From Skeletonema tropicum (taxonomy: Eukaryota > Bacillariophyta > Thalassiosirophyceae > Thalassiosirales > Thalassiosiraceae): a stretch of 64,000 bases of DNA. Position numbers and translations under genes: made by a program. The notes beneath the pieces are model-generated. The model saw only the letters and a list, made by a program, of their open reading frames with translations. It was not told the DNA's origin and did no database searches. Within the stretch, counting starts at the first letter, position 1. Each line of letters starts with the position of its first letter. The stretch is taken from contig CM074136.1 in the NCBI GenBank assembly GCA_037178625.1, positions 2,728,001 through 2,792,000 of the forward strand, written 5' to 3'. This document shows, in pieces, positions 1-10,364 of this stretch.

Positions 1-834
1 CATATTCCACCCATATATATAATATTGGTCGCCGCTACAAACTTTTTTGCTGTTTAATGGACCGCAACGACGCCTTTGTGCTACTGGCTACATGTGCTCT
101 GCGGCGGAGGGGGTGAAAATCACCACCGCTATTGTGGTGGTCAAACGTCTCTTTGCGCTGAATATGGCGAGCCGCCGATAGAACCATTGAATTCAGCGTC
201 AAAAAATGGTCTAGTACAAGTTTTAGTGTTAAATCGGCGCGTTAGAACCGGATGCGTAGAATTTTGTACCAAGCCTACTGTAGGAATTAACTGACACTTC
301 GCGCCGATTAAAAAGCTGACCATGACGATTTCCACCCCACTACTATGTCGCTTCCCTACACTAACCATAATGTTGTAGTAGTAATAATGCCGATGCAAAC
401 CTCTTCTACACCCACTGAGTGATGGCTGTGCCGCTTGGTTTGCTCAGATTCGTGACGAAACCACTATTTTATGGTGGTCAACAGCAGGCTATTTTGCGTT
501 AGATTTTTTTAGTGAAATCGACATGTATGATAATGTTAATAATCCGTACATATTATCAATAAATAACTATGTTTATAGGTTCAAAGCGCCTTCTATACAG
601 CTACCATCATGCCATCGGTGTTGACGACATAGTAGTTAATTTTGAGTGATATCATCGTCCAGCAGCGGGGCAGTCCAGTCGACATAAGTGATATTATGAC
701 ACTCTTAGCCGCATCTTTTATTCAGATCGTCCGTATTTTGTGCACACATCACTTGCACTACATGATCATTCATTTTAATGCCCCTTACCATCTATTGATG
801 CATTATTACTTCTAGGTTCGTCGACAGTATCGAC
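1..834. other. No recognisable gene
   Basis: Only short, compositionally unremarkable ORFs are present. Positions 215-241 carry a 27-nt sequence (core GTTAAATCGGCGCG) that recurs in perfect inverted orientation at 7037-7063. This suggests repeat-derived DNA at both edges of the transposon-rich region. Confidence 0.5.
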
Positions 835-1340
835 AGCGTCTCACCACATCATGTAGGTGATTCGGTGAATAAAATTCTCGCATGTGGTGCTTCTTAGGTG
901 TTGACATGAACGGTCCTAACGTCGATTCTGTCCATTCCATGAGTGATAGACCCTTGCTAGGCATGTTGAGAGATTGATATGCTATTATTCACGACGCAGA
1001 GATACCAGGGTGGACGGATGATGCCGTCTCATCATGTAGGTGATTTTGGTGGAATAAAATTCTCGCGCGTGGTGACTACTTCGGTGTCGACAAGAGCGGT
1101 CCAAACATCAGTTCTGCCCAATTGCCGACCAATAGACCCTTGCTAGGCATGTTGAGAGATTGATATGCTATTATTCACGACGCAGAGATACCAGGGTGGA
1201 CGGATGATGCCGTCTCATCATGTAGGTGATTTTGGTGGAATAAAATTCTCGCGCGTGGTGACTACTTCGGTGTCGACACGAGCGGTCCAAACATCAATTC
1301 TGCCCAATTGCCGACCAATAGACCCTTGCTAGGCATGTTG
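835..1340. repeat. Tandem repeat, 186-bp period
   Basis: GACCCTTGCTAGGCATGTTG begins at 949, 1135 and 1321, giving an exact 186-bp period. The two full units differ by only a few bases. A diverged partial unit precedes them (about 835-948) and a short partial unit follows. The array is non-coding on both strands as far as can be seen. Confidence 0.9.
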
Positions 1341-1570
1341 GGAGGGTATTGAATAAAATCGGCGCGACTTCCACCGGTGTAATGCAATAGTATGGCTCAT
1401 CTAACGCAACTGAGTGTTTGGCGGCGAAAAGTTTTTTTTCGGCTAAGCACTTTTGTGCGTGTGTTTGGAAGGGAAGATGATGGCACACTACAGGTCTCGC
1501 ATCTACGATAGCATTCTCAGAAGGTTGATTGGGTCTAAAGAAGTGATGGTAGTAGAGCGTCCTTAACTTA

Positions 1571-1700
1571 TTACTTACGCAAAAAACTGAACGAAATGAC
1601 GTCACTTGTGAGTTGTGGAATTTTTTGATGACGTTTTGCGTAAGTAAGACAAGAGAAATTGCTGATTTACTTACGCAAAATCGAACTTTTCCGTAAGTAA
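1571..1700. repeat. Four alternating copies of a 14-nt motif (foldback)
   Basis: TTACTTACGCAAAA occurs at 1571-1584 and 1667-1680. Its reverse complement occurs at 1634-1647 and, with one change, at 1687-1700. The alternating orientation lets the stretch fold into two hairpins, as at the end of a DNA transposon or MITE. The rest of 1341-1882 shows nothing convincing. Confidence 0.6.
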
Positions 1701-1936
1701 ATAAGACCACTCTTTCACGTAGGAACTAATATATCTCTTTTTTGACATCAAGTAAATACTTTGGCAACAGCCATGGTGAGCAAGTAAGTGCGGTCATTAG
1801 GCAAGTCTCGGCAGCAGTATTGACAGCAGCAATGAATATCTGCTCACGAACGTCAGCACGTACGTGAGCAGGTGGCAGTGGCGTGGCTGCAGCCATGGAG
1901 TTGTGTGATGTTGCTACAACTTATTTCACATGCACC

Positions 1937-2377
1937 ATGTCGTCCGAATCCGAAACAAATCCATCCACCGCCGCCACTGTCACTGCGGCTCCCGCTGCCC
2001 CGTTCCCTCCTGGGTTGCAGTCATTCTTAAAATGTCTACAACCTGGCCACACAGACTTACATGAAATGGCTGTATGTATGCTCATCGAAACTAGCCATAC
2101 AGAAGTACTTAAAATTCCCAAGCGCGGTCAGGGAACCGGCGAAAAGTGGAAGGCTTTGATGACAACCTTCTTTGAGGGCCAACCTACTGGCGGTGAGCGT
2201 GATGGCAATGGACTTTTCCGTCATTATAGTAAGTGGAAATGCAAAAACCCCGCAACTGTGAAATTGAGAGTAATAATTAAGGGAATCGTTGATGAATTCA
2301 GTGGTGAAGAGTTCTCTGATCATCCATCCCCAGTGGTAACATTGGCAAGACAGCTTAAAGCACGGTTGGTACCTTGA
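1937..2377 (+). CDS. Hypothetical protein, possible transposon accessory (MADF/SANT-like) protein
   Basis: A 146-aa reading from the ATG at 1937; an in-frame ATG at 1883 would add 18 residues. The first 30 residues are Ser/Thr/Ala/Pro-rich. The remainder is a compact alpha-helical-looking domain with spaced Trp and basic residues (GEKWKALMTTFFEG, then HYSKWKCKNP, then TVKLRVIIKGIVDEF). This spacing resembles small Myb/SANT/MADF-type DNA-binding domains, but the family was not identified. Its stop overlaps the end of the convergent Harbinger-like ORF by 23 bp. Harbinger elements normally carry a transposase plus a Myb-like partner, so it could be that partner. That role is inferred from position only. 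Confidence 0.45.
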   Translation: MSSESETNPSTAATVTAAPAAPFPPGLQSFLKCLQPGHTDLHEMAVCMLIETSHTEVLKIPKRGQGTGEKWKALMTTFFEGQPTGGERDGNGLFRHYSKWKCKNPATVKLRVIIKGIVDEFSGEEFSDHPSPVVTLARQLKARLVP

Positions 2378-2888
2378 TAAAACCACCGAGTTGGTTGGCA
2401 ATTGTTTGTAGGGCGAAGCAGTTGTAAATACGAAGGAGATGATCTTTTTTAAAGTTTGTTTTGTCGTAGCAGTCTTGGTCACTCCAGCTAGCGAAGCGGA
2501 TATTTTGAGGTGGCGGCAATCGAACTTCAGCCTCTTCTTCTGGTGGAATGTCATGAAGGATGTAGTCGTAGTTTTGACAGACACAAAAGTTGTTGAGAGC
2601 GTTGGTAAATCTTGCTAGGTTCATTCCAAGCAGTGTCATGACAAGCGCCTGAGATAATTCATCACCAATGGTGTCCCTGACATGAGCATAAAGAAGGATC
2701 AGCTGTGGCACAGTGACAATGCTTACATAAGCAACACTTCCTTCGTAGAGGGTCCTCTGATGGAGTTCTTCCATAAAACCAACTTGTGCATGGCTCAGAT
2801 GCATGTGTCGAAGATGCCGAGTTTTGTTCTTCTTTGCACCACGGCGGCGGTTGCCGGTGCGCAAGCGACGTGCGGGAGCACGTGCCAT
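2355..2888 (-). pseudogene. Truncated Harbinger/PIF-like transposase N-terminal region
   Basis: A 177-aa reading with a strongly basic start (ARAPARRLRTGNRRRGAKKN), a helical middle, and a C-terminal segment SWSDQDCYDKTNFKKDHLLR followed by IYNCFALQ and IKVPT. The W-S-D-x-x-C-x-x-x-T-x-F-x-K-x-x-L pattern resembles the region just before the DDE domain of Harbinger/HARBI1-type transposases. No DDE catalytic domain follows; the frame stops at 2355 where the domain should begin. The gene is therefore a truncated relic or part of a non-autonomous element. It converges on the small ORF at 1937-2377. The family call rests on motif resemblance, not a search. Confidence 0.45.
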
Positions 2889-3243
2889 GATGGAGTGGTA
2901 ATAGTAACGATAGTATTACTGGACCGACCACACCAGGAGGGCATGAGCGCCATGTCGAGTGGGCTCGGACGGCCGGAGAGAACGCCGCTGCAGTTCAAAA
3001 ATTTTCAAAAAATGGTGGGAGAAATGGTGCCAGAACTTTGGTGCCGGTTGGTCCAAAATTTGCGCGCTCCACAAGGTCACAAAAACGTCACAACTCATGC
3101 GAACCCAAATTTGCGAAGGACGCTCTAGTGTTGAAGAATGGATGTCAAATGAGTGCGTTTGAAAGTGATGTATGGTACTAGTATGTACGATTATGGTACT
3201 TTAAGGTATGTAGAGAGGAATGTCTTCGTAGAATGAAGCTCTA
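2889..3243. other. Non-coding transposon flank
   Basis: No convincing gene. About 3174-3213 (containing TACTTTAAGGTATGT) is the inverted counterpart of about 6409-6445 (ACATACCTTAAAGTA). An outer inverted repeat therefore appears to bracket the nested elements between 3.2 and 6.4 kb. Confidence 0.4.
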
Positions 3244-3586
3244 CTACAATTTCGGGATCATTTGATTTTTACCCCCCCCTTTAAGAAATATACCTAGGTA
3301 AAAAATATAGTTGAAAATCAACTAGTAAAAATACCTAGGTAAAAAATATAGTTGCTTCTTCGTAGGAATTCAGTGTAAAAAAGTCCGCCAAGGGTGAAAA
3401 TCATCATTTTTTCTCATCCGTTTATGTATTGCACACAATGATGAAAATATCACCATAGCCACATACAACGCAGTACATAATTGCAACGATGCCACATGGC
3501 ATAGAGCATCGACCACCCCTGCAAACGAGGAAGAGAGCTGCCCCCATCCTTCGGCCGGCGGTCGAGGCGATGGTTACTCACAGGAG

Positions 3587-4651
3587 ATGCGTAATCTCGT
3601 TGTTGCCGTGAACGCTGTAGGCATGTCAAATCATCCTCACTTTGATCAACTGCGTGCGTTGCATTTATTTCCGTCGGCTTCAACGGAGAGAAGTCATGTA
3701 GTTCTGCAAAATAACGAAGGGCATATCCGACCATGTAGACGTACTGGTAACAAACGTGCAACTGTGCTCCGGTCATGATCTTCTCCTCCTAGCACTCTAT
3801 CGGATTACATTCCCCAAGGCAACAGCAGCCGAGATCAATGCCTTTTTATACCGAGCCAATTAAGTACGGCAGCATGACATTTCGGTTTTACTCACCCTCA
3901 CAAATATCAGAAACAGAGAAGTGGATTGGACTCACCCGTAAAAAGGGGAGCACCACTGCGTACCAGGCCCTACTTCCTGTCAACAAGCACAAGCGTTGGG
4001 CGTATTGGAATCTGCCATATCCGTATGGGATAGCAGACATTAGACGACAGAATATAATTGATCTTGACGAGTGCGGTGTAGAAGTACAGTCGGCTGATCG
4101 CAACATAGGGAAGGCTGATGTGGGGAAGAGGGTGAAACAGACTGGACCGTATCAAAAGTCCACTAAATACAACTTACTACTTGCAATTTCCGGATATGGT
4201 GCCAATCCAAGAAGATGGAGAGATACTTGGACGGGAGAGGGAACGACAGGGCCGAGAATGATTGATTTTATTCAGGCGATCCTAAATGATATTGGACCAG
4301 GCACTCCCCAGCGGCGTTATTGTTTCACATTGGACAATTTGAGGTATGGTAATAATATGTGTGTGTGCGTGTCTGCTCTACTGTTCTGTCAACATTAGAT
4401 ACTTCTCTCACACATGTCATGCCTTCCAGTTCTCATCATAATGTACAGATGGTCGCTCTTATCTATGCTGGAGGGCATAGGATCGTGTTTCGTGAATTGA
4501 GTATGTGTTCAATACAATTCAAGGTATACTGAGAATTCGCATGGATGCAATCACTGACGGGACATCTCTTCTCAACAAATTGCTTCTTGCAATTGCATCT
4601 ATCCCTTCCTTTGAACCATACTTTGTAAACTGCGGATTTATCAATAATTAG
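3587..4651 (+). pseudogene. Decayed DDE transposase of the Tc1/mariner-type element
   Basis: Fragments in three frames line up as one transposase. A basic region (residues read from 3587) continues after a shift near 3768 into LLLLALYRITFPKA. It then shifts near 3850 into the main ORF (3838-4398). The first catalytic aspartate is in IDLDECGVE. The second is in TLDNLSSHHN, which appears only after removing an 86-bp GT-AG intron (4344-4429). After GHRIVFR the frame is lost near 4494, where a conserved Pro/Tyr-rich stretch seems deleted. It resumes as IEYVFNTIQ, holding the third acidic residue, and ends at TAG 4649-4651. The intact splice sites suggest the gene was once an expressed host-adapted gene. 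It is now inactive because of at least three breaks. Confidence 0.75.
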
Positions 4652-4715
4652 AAGACTTTCCATGTAATTCAATCAGTTAGTAAATATATATGTTACCTAT
4701 TCATATTCTTCAGTC

Positions 4716-5510
4716 TCATTCTTCCTCAGAATCAGACGAATGCGCACGGTCAAATCTCGCCATCATTGTTTTGGGGGTGAGGTCAGGGCCACCCTGGCTC
4801 AATGTCGGTTCACCATCGGCAATTAGATCACGCATCGAACCCACAACGTATCTCCCACCTTTCTCCTCCACCTTCATCAACTTCCGTTTGCGTTGCTTTG
4901 CCTCAATTCTCTGACGCTTTTGAGGAGTCGTCAGAATGCTGCTGTCTTTGTCGTTATGCATATTACTTGAGTTCTTCGAGAGTAATCTGTTGAGCAACTT
5001 CGTTGCGGTCTGTGCTCCTCTCTGCTGCTGACTTGGGGGACCATAAAGTTTATCTTCATCCGAACGGAGCATATCATCTTCTGATTGCAACGCCGCCCGC
5101 CGTGTACGATGCCCCATGGAATGAAGTCGCTTCTGTCGTTAGTGTTAGAGGATTGTGTCGACTATGTTCAAAATCTGCACCAAAAGATTGGAATGACCAT
5201 CATTTTTCATGTCCCTGATTTTTTTTTGGAGCTGTATTGCTTCAAAATTTCGTCGAATATCGTCAACATGTCGGTGCGATTGGCAATGTTGATGTCACCA
5301 ATGTCCTTCTTGATCTGCTTAGCTAATTTGACGACTTCTATGGCTTCTCCACTAGTGACCAAGGCGAAGATCTTGGTGAAGATCTCAGAACTGTAATGCG
5401 CACCTCATCCGGGATGATGTTGGGTAGGGAGGAATCATTTCCTCTCTGTGCACGAAGCCTTTGGAGGTTCTCCGCGGGGTTTCTGGATTGCTGCATCTTC
5501 TTCTCCTTGT
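4716..5510 (-). pseudogene. Second coding region of the TA-flanked element, unknown function
   Basis: The minus strand carries three adjoining coherent segments in different frames. About 5510-5395 reads as a basic/Gln-rich piece containing KKMQQSRNPAENLQRLRAQR. About 5390-5220 reads as an alpha-helical segment with EIFTKIFALVTSG and IKKDIGDINIANRTDMLTIF. The 133-aa ORF 5117-4716 is very charged, contains a basic stretch KRQRIEAKQRKRKLMK, and ends in an acidic SSDSEEE tail. Unmarked introns or frame decay could both explain the frame changes. The family was not recognised. A position inside the TIRs, opposite the transposase, suggests a transposon-encoded partner protein. Confidence 0.4.
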
Positions 5511-5793
5511 GGTCTTCCTCCTCGACTGATTGGTGTCAGGCGTCGTAGTTAGTGTGGAGAGGTAGGGACGGGACGTACCATGTGCTATTTTCATCATTGT
5601 GTGCAATGATAACGGATGAGAAATGATGATTTTCACCCTTGGCGGACTTTTTTACACTGAATTCCTACGAAGAAGCAACTATATTTTTTACCTAGGTATT
5701 TTTACTAGTTGATGTTCAACTATATTTTTTACCTAGGTATATTTTATAAAGGGGGGGGTAAAAATCAAATGATCTCGAAATTGTAGTAAAGTC

Positions 5794-6370
5794 TCAAGCA
5801 CCCAAACGGGCCGAACGAAGAGCTCAAAAATAATGCCCGCGTGTCGAAATCCTCGCTAGCTTTCTACGCGGTGAGCGGTGCGGTGACACGATGATCACCA
5901 CCCGCCGACCATGGCACGGCACCATTATGCCCTATCGCCGCTGCCAAAATAGAGCAAGTTAATCGCCGACCTATGGGCTGATCGATGGCTAGTCGTTACT
6001 ATTGATTATTATGATCATGTTATCGTACTTGGATGCAGAAGAAACGGTCATTAGGGTGTTCAATAACCCCTGTTTGGTGGCCGGCGAGCGCCGGACGTCG
6101 CCGTTATAAATCGCCACCATTCTGCCTCTCCTCGGTAGATTTGACAGCGGCGAGGGCTTCGCCACCGACATAATAATCCATAGTAACGACTAGCCATCGA
6201 TCAGCCCATAGGTCGGCGATTAACTTGGTCTATTTTGGCAGCGGCGATAGGGCATGTTGCGGCCATGGTCGGCGGGATAGGTGGATCATCGTATCGCGTC
6301 GAAAGCTAGTGAGGATCGACACGCGGGCATTATTTTTGAGCTCTTCGTTCGGCCCGTTTGGGTGCTTGAG
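5794..6370. mobile_element. Foldback / MITE-like element, 577 bp
   Basis: Two inverted arms of about 190-200 bp run inward from CTCAAGCACCCAAACGGGCC (5794) and its complement ending at 6370. They are nearly identical over the block that includes AATAATGCCCGCGTG and GACTAGCCATCGATCAGCCC. A short middle of about 170 bp separates them. There is no coding capacity. The element lies 4 bp beyond the TA of the Tc1/mariner-type element, so the two are nested or adjacent. Confidence 0.8.
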
Positions 6371-6565
6371 ATCTTAGAGGTTATCTGTTATCTCGAAGTC
6401 TCAGCTCATACATACCTTAAAGTACATAATCATAGATACCACCTACACAAATCAACTTGTTCCACCCCTCCATCATCCCAAACAAACATTCCATCAACCA
6501 ACCATCGCTGAGCAGAGATAACCGAGACCTGTAGTGTGGATGATGGAATTGCACTATGGTATCTG

Positions 6566-6886
6566 AAAACGGCACTTTTGTGCCGTTTTGCCAATGGGCT
6601 CAGCACCGCAAGGGCATGAAAACGGCACAAAAGTGCCGTTTTGCTACTCCGACTTGTTAGTGTCAAAGCTAGCGAGTAAAGTACAGCTCCTTTTGTGTTT
6701 TCCCTTACAAACCTGTAGCCCTTCTACGCAAGAAAGTATCCTTAAGGCCACACAATGGCTCATGCTTTGTTCTAACAATTGCACGAGGCCTTCGTCGGAG
6801 TAGCAAAACGGCACAAAAGTGCCGTTTTGCCTCACACGTAGAAACATACCAGAGCTCTACGGAAAACGGCACAAAAGTGCCGTTTT
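6566..6886. repeat. Four copies of a 24-nt perfect palindrome
   Basis: A palindrome with half-site AAAACGGCAC sits at 6566-6589, 6619-6642, 6805-6828 and 6863-6886. Copies 2-4 have the centre CAAAAG and copy 1 has CTTTTG. Copies 2 and 3 are extended by inverted GCTACTCCGAC / GTCGGAGTAGC, giving about 34-bp TIRs around 6619-6828. At least that part looks like a tiny transposon whose ends are themselves palindromes. Confidence 0.85.
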
Positions 6887-7277
6887 CAAAAAATGGTTGG
6901 GATATATCTATATAATCCTCATAAAATTCTCTTTCGTAGTATTATAATTATTTATGCTGTAGGAGCTAATGCAGAGGAGTTATAGTTAAATAACCAGGTT
7001 GCGCCGATTTAACATTTTTTGCGTTAGAAAATGGGTCGCGCCGATTTAACACTAAAACTTGTAACTACATCATTACTTTGGAATGTCGACATTTAATTGT
7101 GTAATGAGGAGAGTAGGATGGGAGGCCTCTGATGCACAACGCTTTTTTGCGTCGCGAAGTGTGATTTTGGATTTGCGACGAATGGCGCCTTTGCGACGAA
7201 TGGCGCGCCGACTAGCATGCATACCGTAGCACAGAACGTACATACTTATTACACACCGGGCCGGGAGAAAGTTTCAA
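6887..7277. other. No recognisable gene; dispersed repeat fragments
   Basis: Positions 7037-7063 are a perfect 27-nt inverted match to 215-241. GCGCCGATTTAACA occurs twice (near 7003 and 7039). GCGACGAATGGCGC occurs twice in direct orientation near 7176-7205. Nothing coding was seen. Confidence 0.5.
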
Positions 7278-7801
7278 GCTACCGCGCGCGCTCAAAAAAT
7301 CGCGACAAATTTTTTGTCGCGAATTAATTTTAGCTAGGCGACACCACACAAAATACGAAACAACCATGTGAGTATTCCCTCCATAGAGCGCACCTATCAA
7401 CATGTTGAACCCAAACTGATAGCCAGAATCCCTTGAGGAAGTATATTAAAATACAATTATTAATTAGTTGACCATTATATAACTACTAGATAAAGCGCAA
7501 GCATCGGTCCAAAATGGCCTATTTCACCTAGTAAATAGAGTGATTCTATGTATGACGCATGCGTATATGAGCACCTATGCAGCCGCTGCAATGCGAGTAT
7601 AGTGAATATGATGACTCCCAGCGGCTTAATCAAAAGGTAATAACATTTACTATCGACCTATGACCGGTGGGCGTAGCCAGAGGGTCGATGTTGAGCGTAT
7701 CGAGGCACTGGTTTCAGTCAAGATGTGTTTTGTGCGTAGTTTGTTAGCAAAAAAATTTTGTCGCGATTTTCTGAGTGTCGCGATTTTTTGAGCGCGGTAG
7801 C
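7278..7801. mobile_element. MITE with GCTACCGCGC-type TIRs
   Basis: The left end GCTACCGCGCGCGCTCAAAA (from 7278) followed by AATCGCGACAAA is mirrored at the right end by GTCGCGATTTTTTGAGCGCG plus GTAGC (ending 7801). The roughly 524-bp element contains no credible ORF. The flanks share AA, but a longer target duplication cannot be assigned. Confidence 0.7.
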
Positions 7802-8096
7802 AAGGCAAATGGCTCCGCTGGACTCGCCGCCATACAAGATTCAAGCACTCTATGAGAGTTATGACGGCCCGATAACCGAGTCATCACTCAATGATGACCA
7901 AATTTCACATTAATTACACAGTACAGATGGTAGATCTAGATCTGCTTCTCAAGGAAGTAGCTCCCAGTCGACCACAGAGTTGTCTCAGCCATCCAAAGAT
8001 GCTTTTCTTGTTTACTATACCAGTGATACGTAGTTTACCGTAGCACAGAAATAACCTAAAGCCACACACACTCCCTACCAACTCCGCTGATGGGCT
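7802..8096. other. No recognisable gene
   Basis: Non-coding flank between the MITE and the large palindrome. Only short overlapping ORFs without coherent domains are seen. Confidence 0.5.
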
Positions 8097-8405
8097 GTCA
8101 GCGAGGCTAGTATTATTGACACCCAAATCCAAAAAGTGAGGGGGGGGGTTAGAACGCACCCAAATGCAGAACGCAAGATACCCAATGGGCACCCAATTTA
8201 CCCAAAATAGGTTGTGTCACATCCAAATATATCTGTATCGTAGTGGTGTCATACCGGTATTAGACGTCTGGCTTCTGAGACAATATCAGCTTCTAGATGG
8301 CACCGTGTGGTTCTGCACATTGCTGTTGTTCTACAATGTCTTGGACTGGGCCCTCAAAATGAGGGTGGGGGGTTCAATAATACGGGACATCAAGTCAAAG
8401 CCGCC

Positions 8406-9810
8406 TGTTCCTGTTCAGCTGCATTCATTATGGAGTGTTCAAAGGGGCGAGGCCGACTCATTGGTACATTCTCTGAAAAAACACTTGCTGCTTGAACATA
8501 TCGTGGAGAACTTCTGGGATTGCTGGCTATTCACCTCATTCTATCAGCGGTGAACAAGCTAACACCGACACCGACACTTGTTGGATCTACCCAGATCTAT
8601 TCTTATTCTGATTGCTTGGGGGCTCTCCGTTATGTGGAAAACTTGCCACCGCATCGCATCCCGTCAAGCTGCTGTCATTCAGATATACTCAAAAATAGTT
8701 GATTCATTGCAGGGCTTTGACCTTTAGTACAGTATTCTCACACATACGTCTCGACCCATAAACTCAATCACAACTTGCATGGGATGAGCTGTCTATAGGT
8801 CTGAGCAGTAGAATGAACAGTGTGACTCAGGAGCAAAACTATGTAGCGATCTACGATGTTGATCCTAATGCAGGAATGGCAGCGCAACCTTTGCCACTGC
8901 CACTTGAACCGATCTGCATCTATGCGTATGCGGATCGGGGAAGGAGAAGATGACTTCAGATACTGGTGAAAGAGGGTCATCTCACGTTGGCTACGGAGAT
9001 CTTCACTAAGAGACAGATACTGCTAAAGTAGATTGGATCAATGTGAACAAGGTATTACATGAGGTCCCTCGACTTTTTCAACTTTGGGCATGCAAGCAAG
9101 TTCACGACATCGCCGGCACCAGCCTGCGGTTGCACACATGTGATCGTAATCACTCTCCTTTGTGCCCTTCTTGTCTGTATCTGTATGCTCAGGAGACATG
9201 CTTTCATGTGTTCATGTTAATGTGAGAAGAGGATAGAGTGAAATGTTTTCAGGTGTCAGCGGATAATCTACACCCCTGGCTGAAATCGGTGGGAACATGT
9301 GAGGTGCTGGAATATCATGAGGTTTGTGAGGGCTCGGGCTCGGAATGGCAAAAGTTTTATGGATTGCATTGCTGGCGATCAGGACCCGATTGTGCAGAAA
9401 TTGGCTCGTTCGCAAAATCAGATCGGATGGCGGCGTTTTATGGAAGGAATGACATCGAAGGAGTTCTGTGTGATTCAAGAGACACATCGTCGTGTTGCGG
9501 TTGGGAGCAGTTAATTTTCTGGCGCGAAGTGGGCACAAAGCTTCTCTATCAAGCTGATGGAGATGACTCATGGTCAATGGCTGGTGAGGAATTTCTTGAT
9601 TCATGATAAGATTTTGGGTATGCTTGCGTTAGAGAGAAAAGAAGAGTTACAAATAGATGAGGAGCAGAAGCAGAAGGGCTAGGGGAGGAGGATAAATCTT
9701 GATGGAAATCAATCTCGATGATCTCGAAACAACTTCTGGTGAACATCAGGCTTACTGGCTGCTTTCCGTGAAGGCAGCACGTGATACCGTCTTCTTCTTG
9801 ATCCGCCGCT
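8406..9810 (+). pseudogene. Reverse-transcriptase-like gene, C-terminal part (left palindrome arm)
   Basis: Frame-shifted fragments read in order. An RNase H-like stretch runs CSAAFIMECSKGRGRLIGTF, then YRGELLGLLAIHLIL, then IYSDCLGALRYVENLPPHRI. A linker follows, then a zinc-binding-like segment: VLHEVPRLFQLWACKQVHDI, then AGTSLRLHTCDRNHSPLCPSC, and an ETC-x-HVF pair in the next fragment. Then come IGWRRFMEGMTSKEF, LLMEMTHGQWL-like pieces and the terminal INLDDLETTSGEHQAYWLLS. This order matches the C-terminal half of reverse-transcriptase-like proteins that I recall as common in diatom genomes. Several stops and shifts show it is dead. The junction at 8405/8406 is where another element interrupts the gene. 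Confidence 0.65.
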
Positions 9811-10364
9811 GACGCTGACACAACCACGGATAGAGATGGGTATTTGCTTACACTCTCGTGCAAATGCTTGTATCTGTATATCTCGCCTGTATTCAGGCTT
9901 ATTGACATCCGCGTCACTATATCCCGGGCTCTAATGAGCTGTGGTAAGAGAGACGACCCTCTCCCGTTGTTCCGACTGACACTGTTTGGTTCTGCCCTTG
10001 GCGTATGAAGACTCCAATTGATGGTTCAATGATGTCTAGGTATGTAAAATCGCCTCCATTGTTCCTTATTGCATTGAATGGGCATATCATATATCACTTA
10101 GGAAATTAGGTAAATATTGCATTATCGCTACATACCTAGACATCATTGAACCATCAATTGGAGTCTTCATACGCCAAGGGCAGAACCAAACAGTGTCAGT
10201 CGGAACAACGGGAGAGGGTCGTCTCTCTTACCACAGCTCATTAGAGCCCGGGATATAGTGACGCGGATGTCAATAAGCCTGAATACAGGCGAGATATACA
10301 GATACAAGCATTTGCACGAGAGTGTAAGCAAATACCCATCTCTATCCGTGGTTGTGTCAGCGTC

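Larger units (their letters stand above)
3244..5787. mobile_element. Tc1/mariner-type DNA transposon with long TIRs
   Basis: Long imperfect terminal inverted repeats of about 205 bp (3244-3449 and 5586-5787) begin CTACAATTTCG. They contain the repeated block ACCTAGGTA plus an ATATAGTTG tract and a run of C or G. A TA dinucleotide lies directly outside each end (3242-3243 and 5788-5789), as expected for Tc1/mariner insertion. Inside is a decayed DDE transposase on the plus strand and a second, unrelated coding region on the minus strand. The copy appears non-autonomous because the transposase has several frame breaks and an internal deletion. Confidence 0.85.

Noticed and set aside
1294..1710. 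138-aa minus-strand ORF
   Set aside because: It runs through the tandem array edge and the TTACTTACGCAAAA foldback, with no domain-like composition. It is probably chance.
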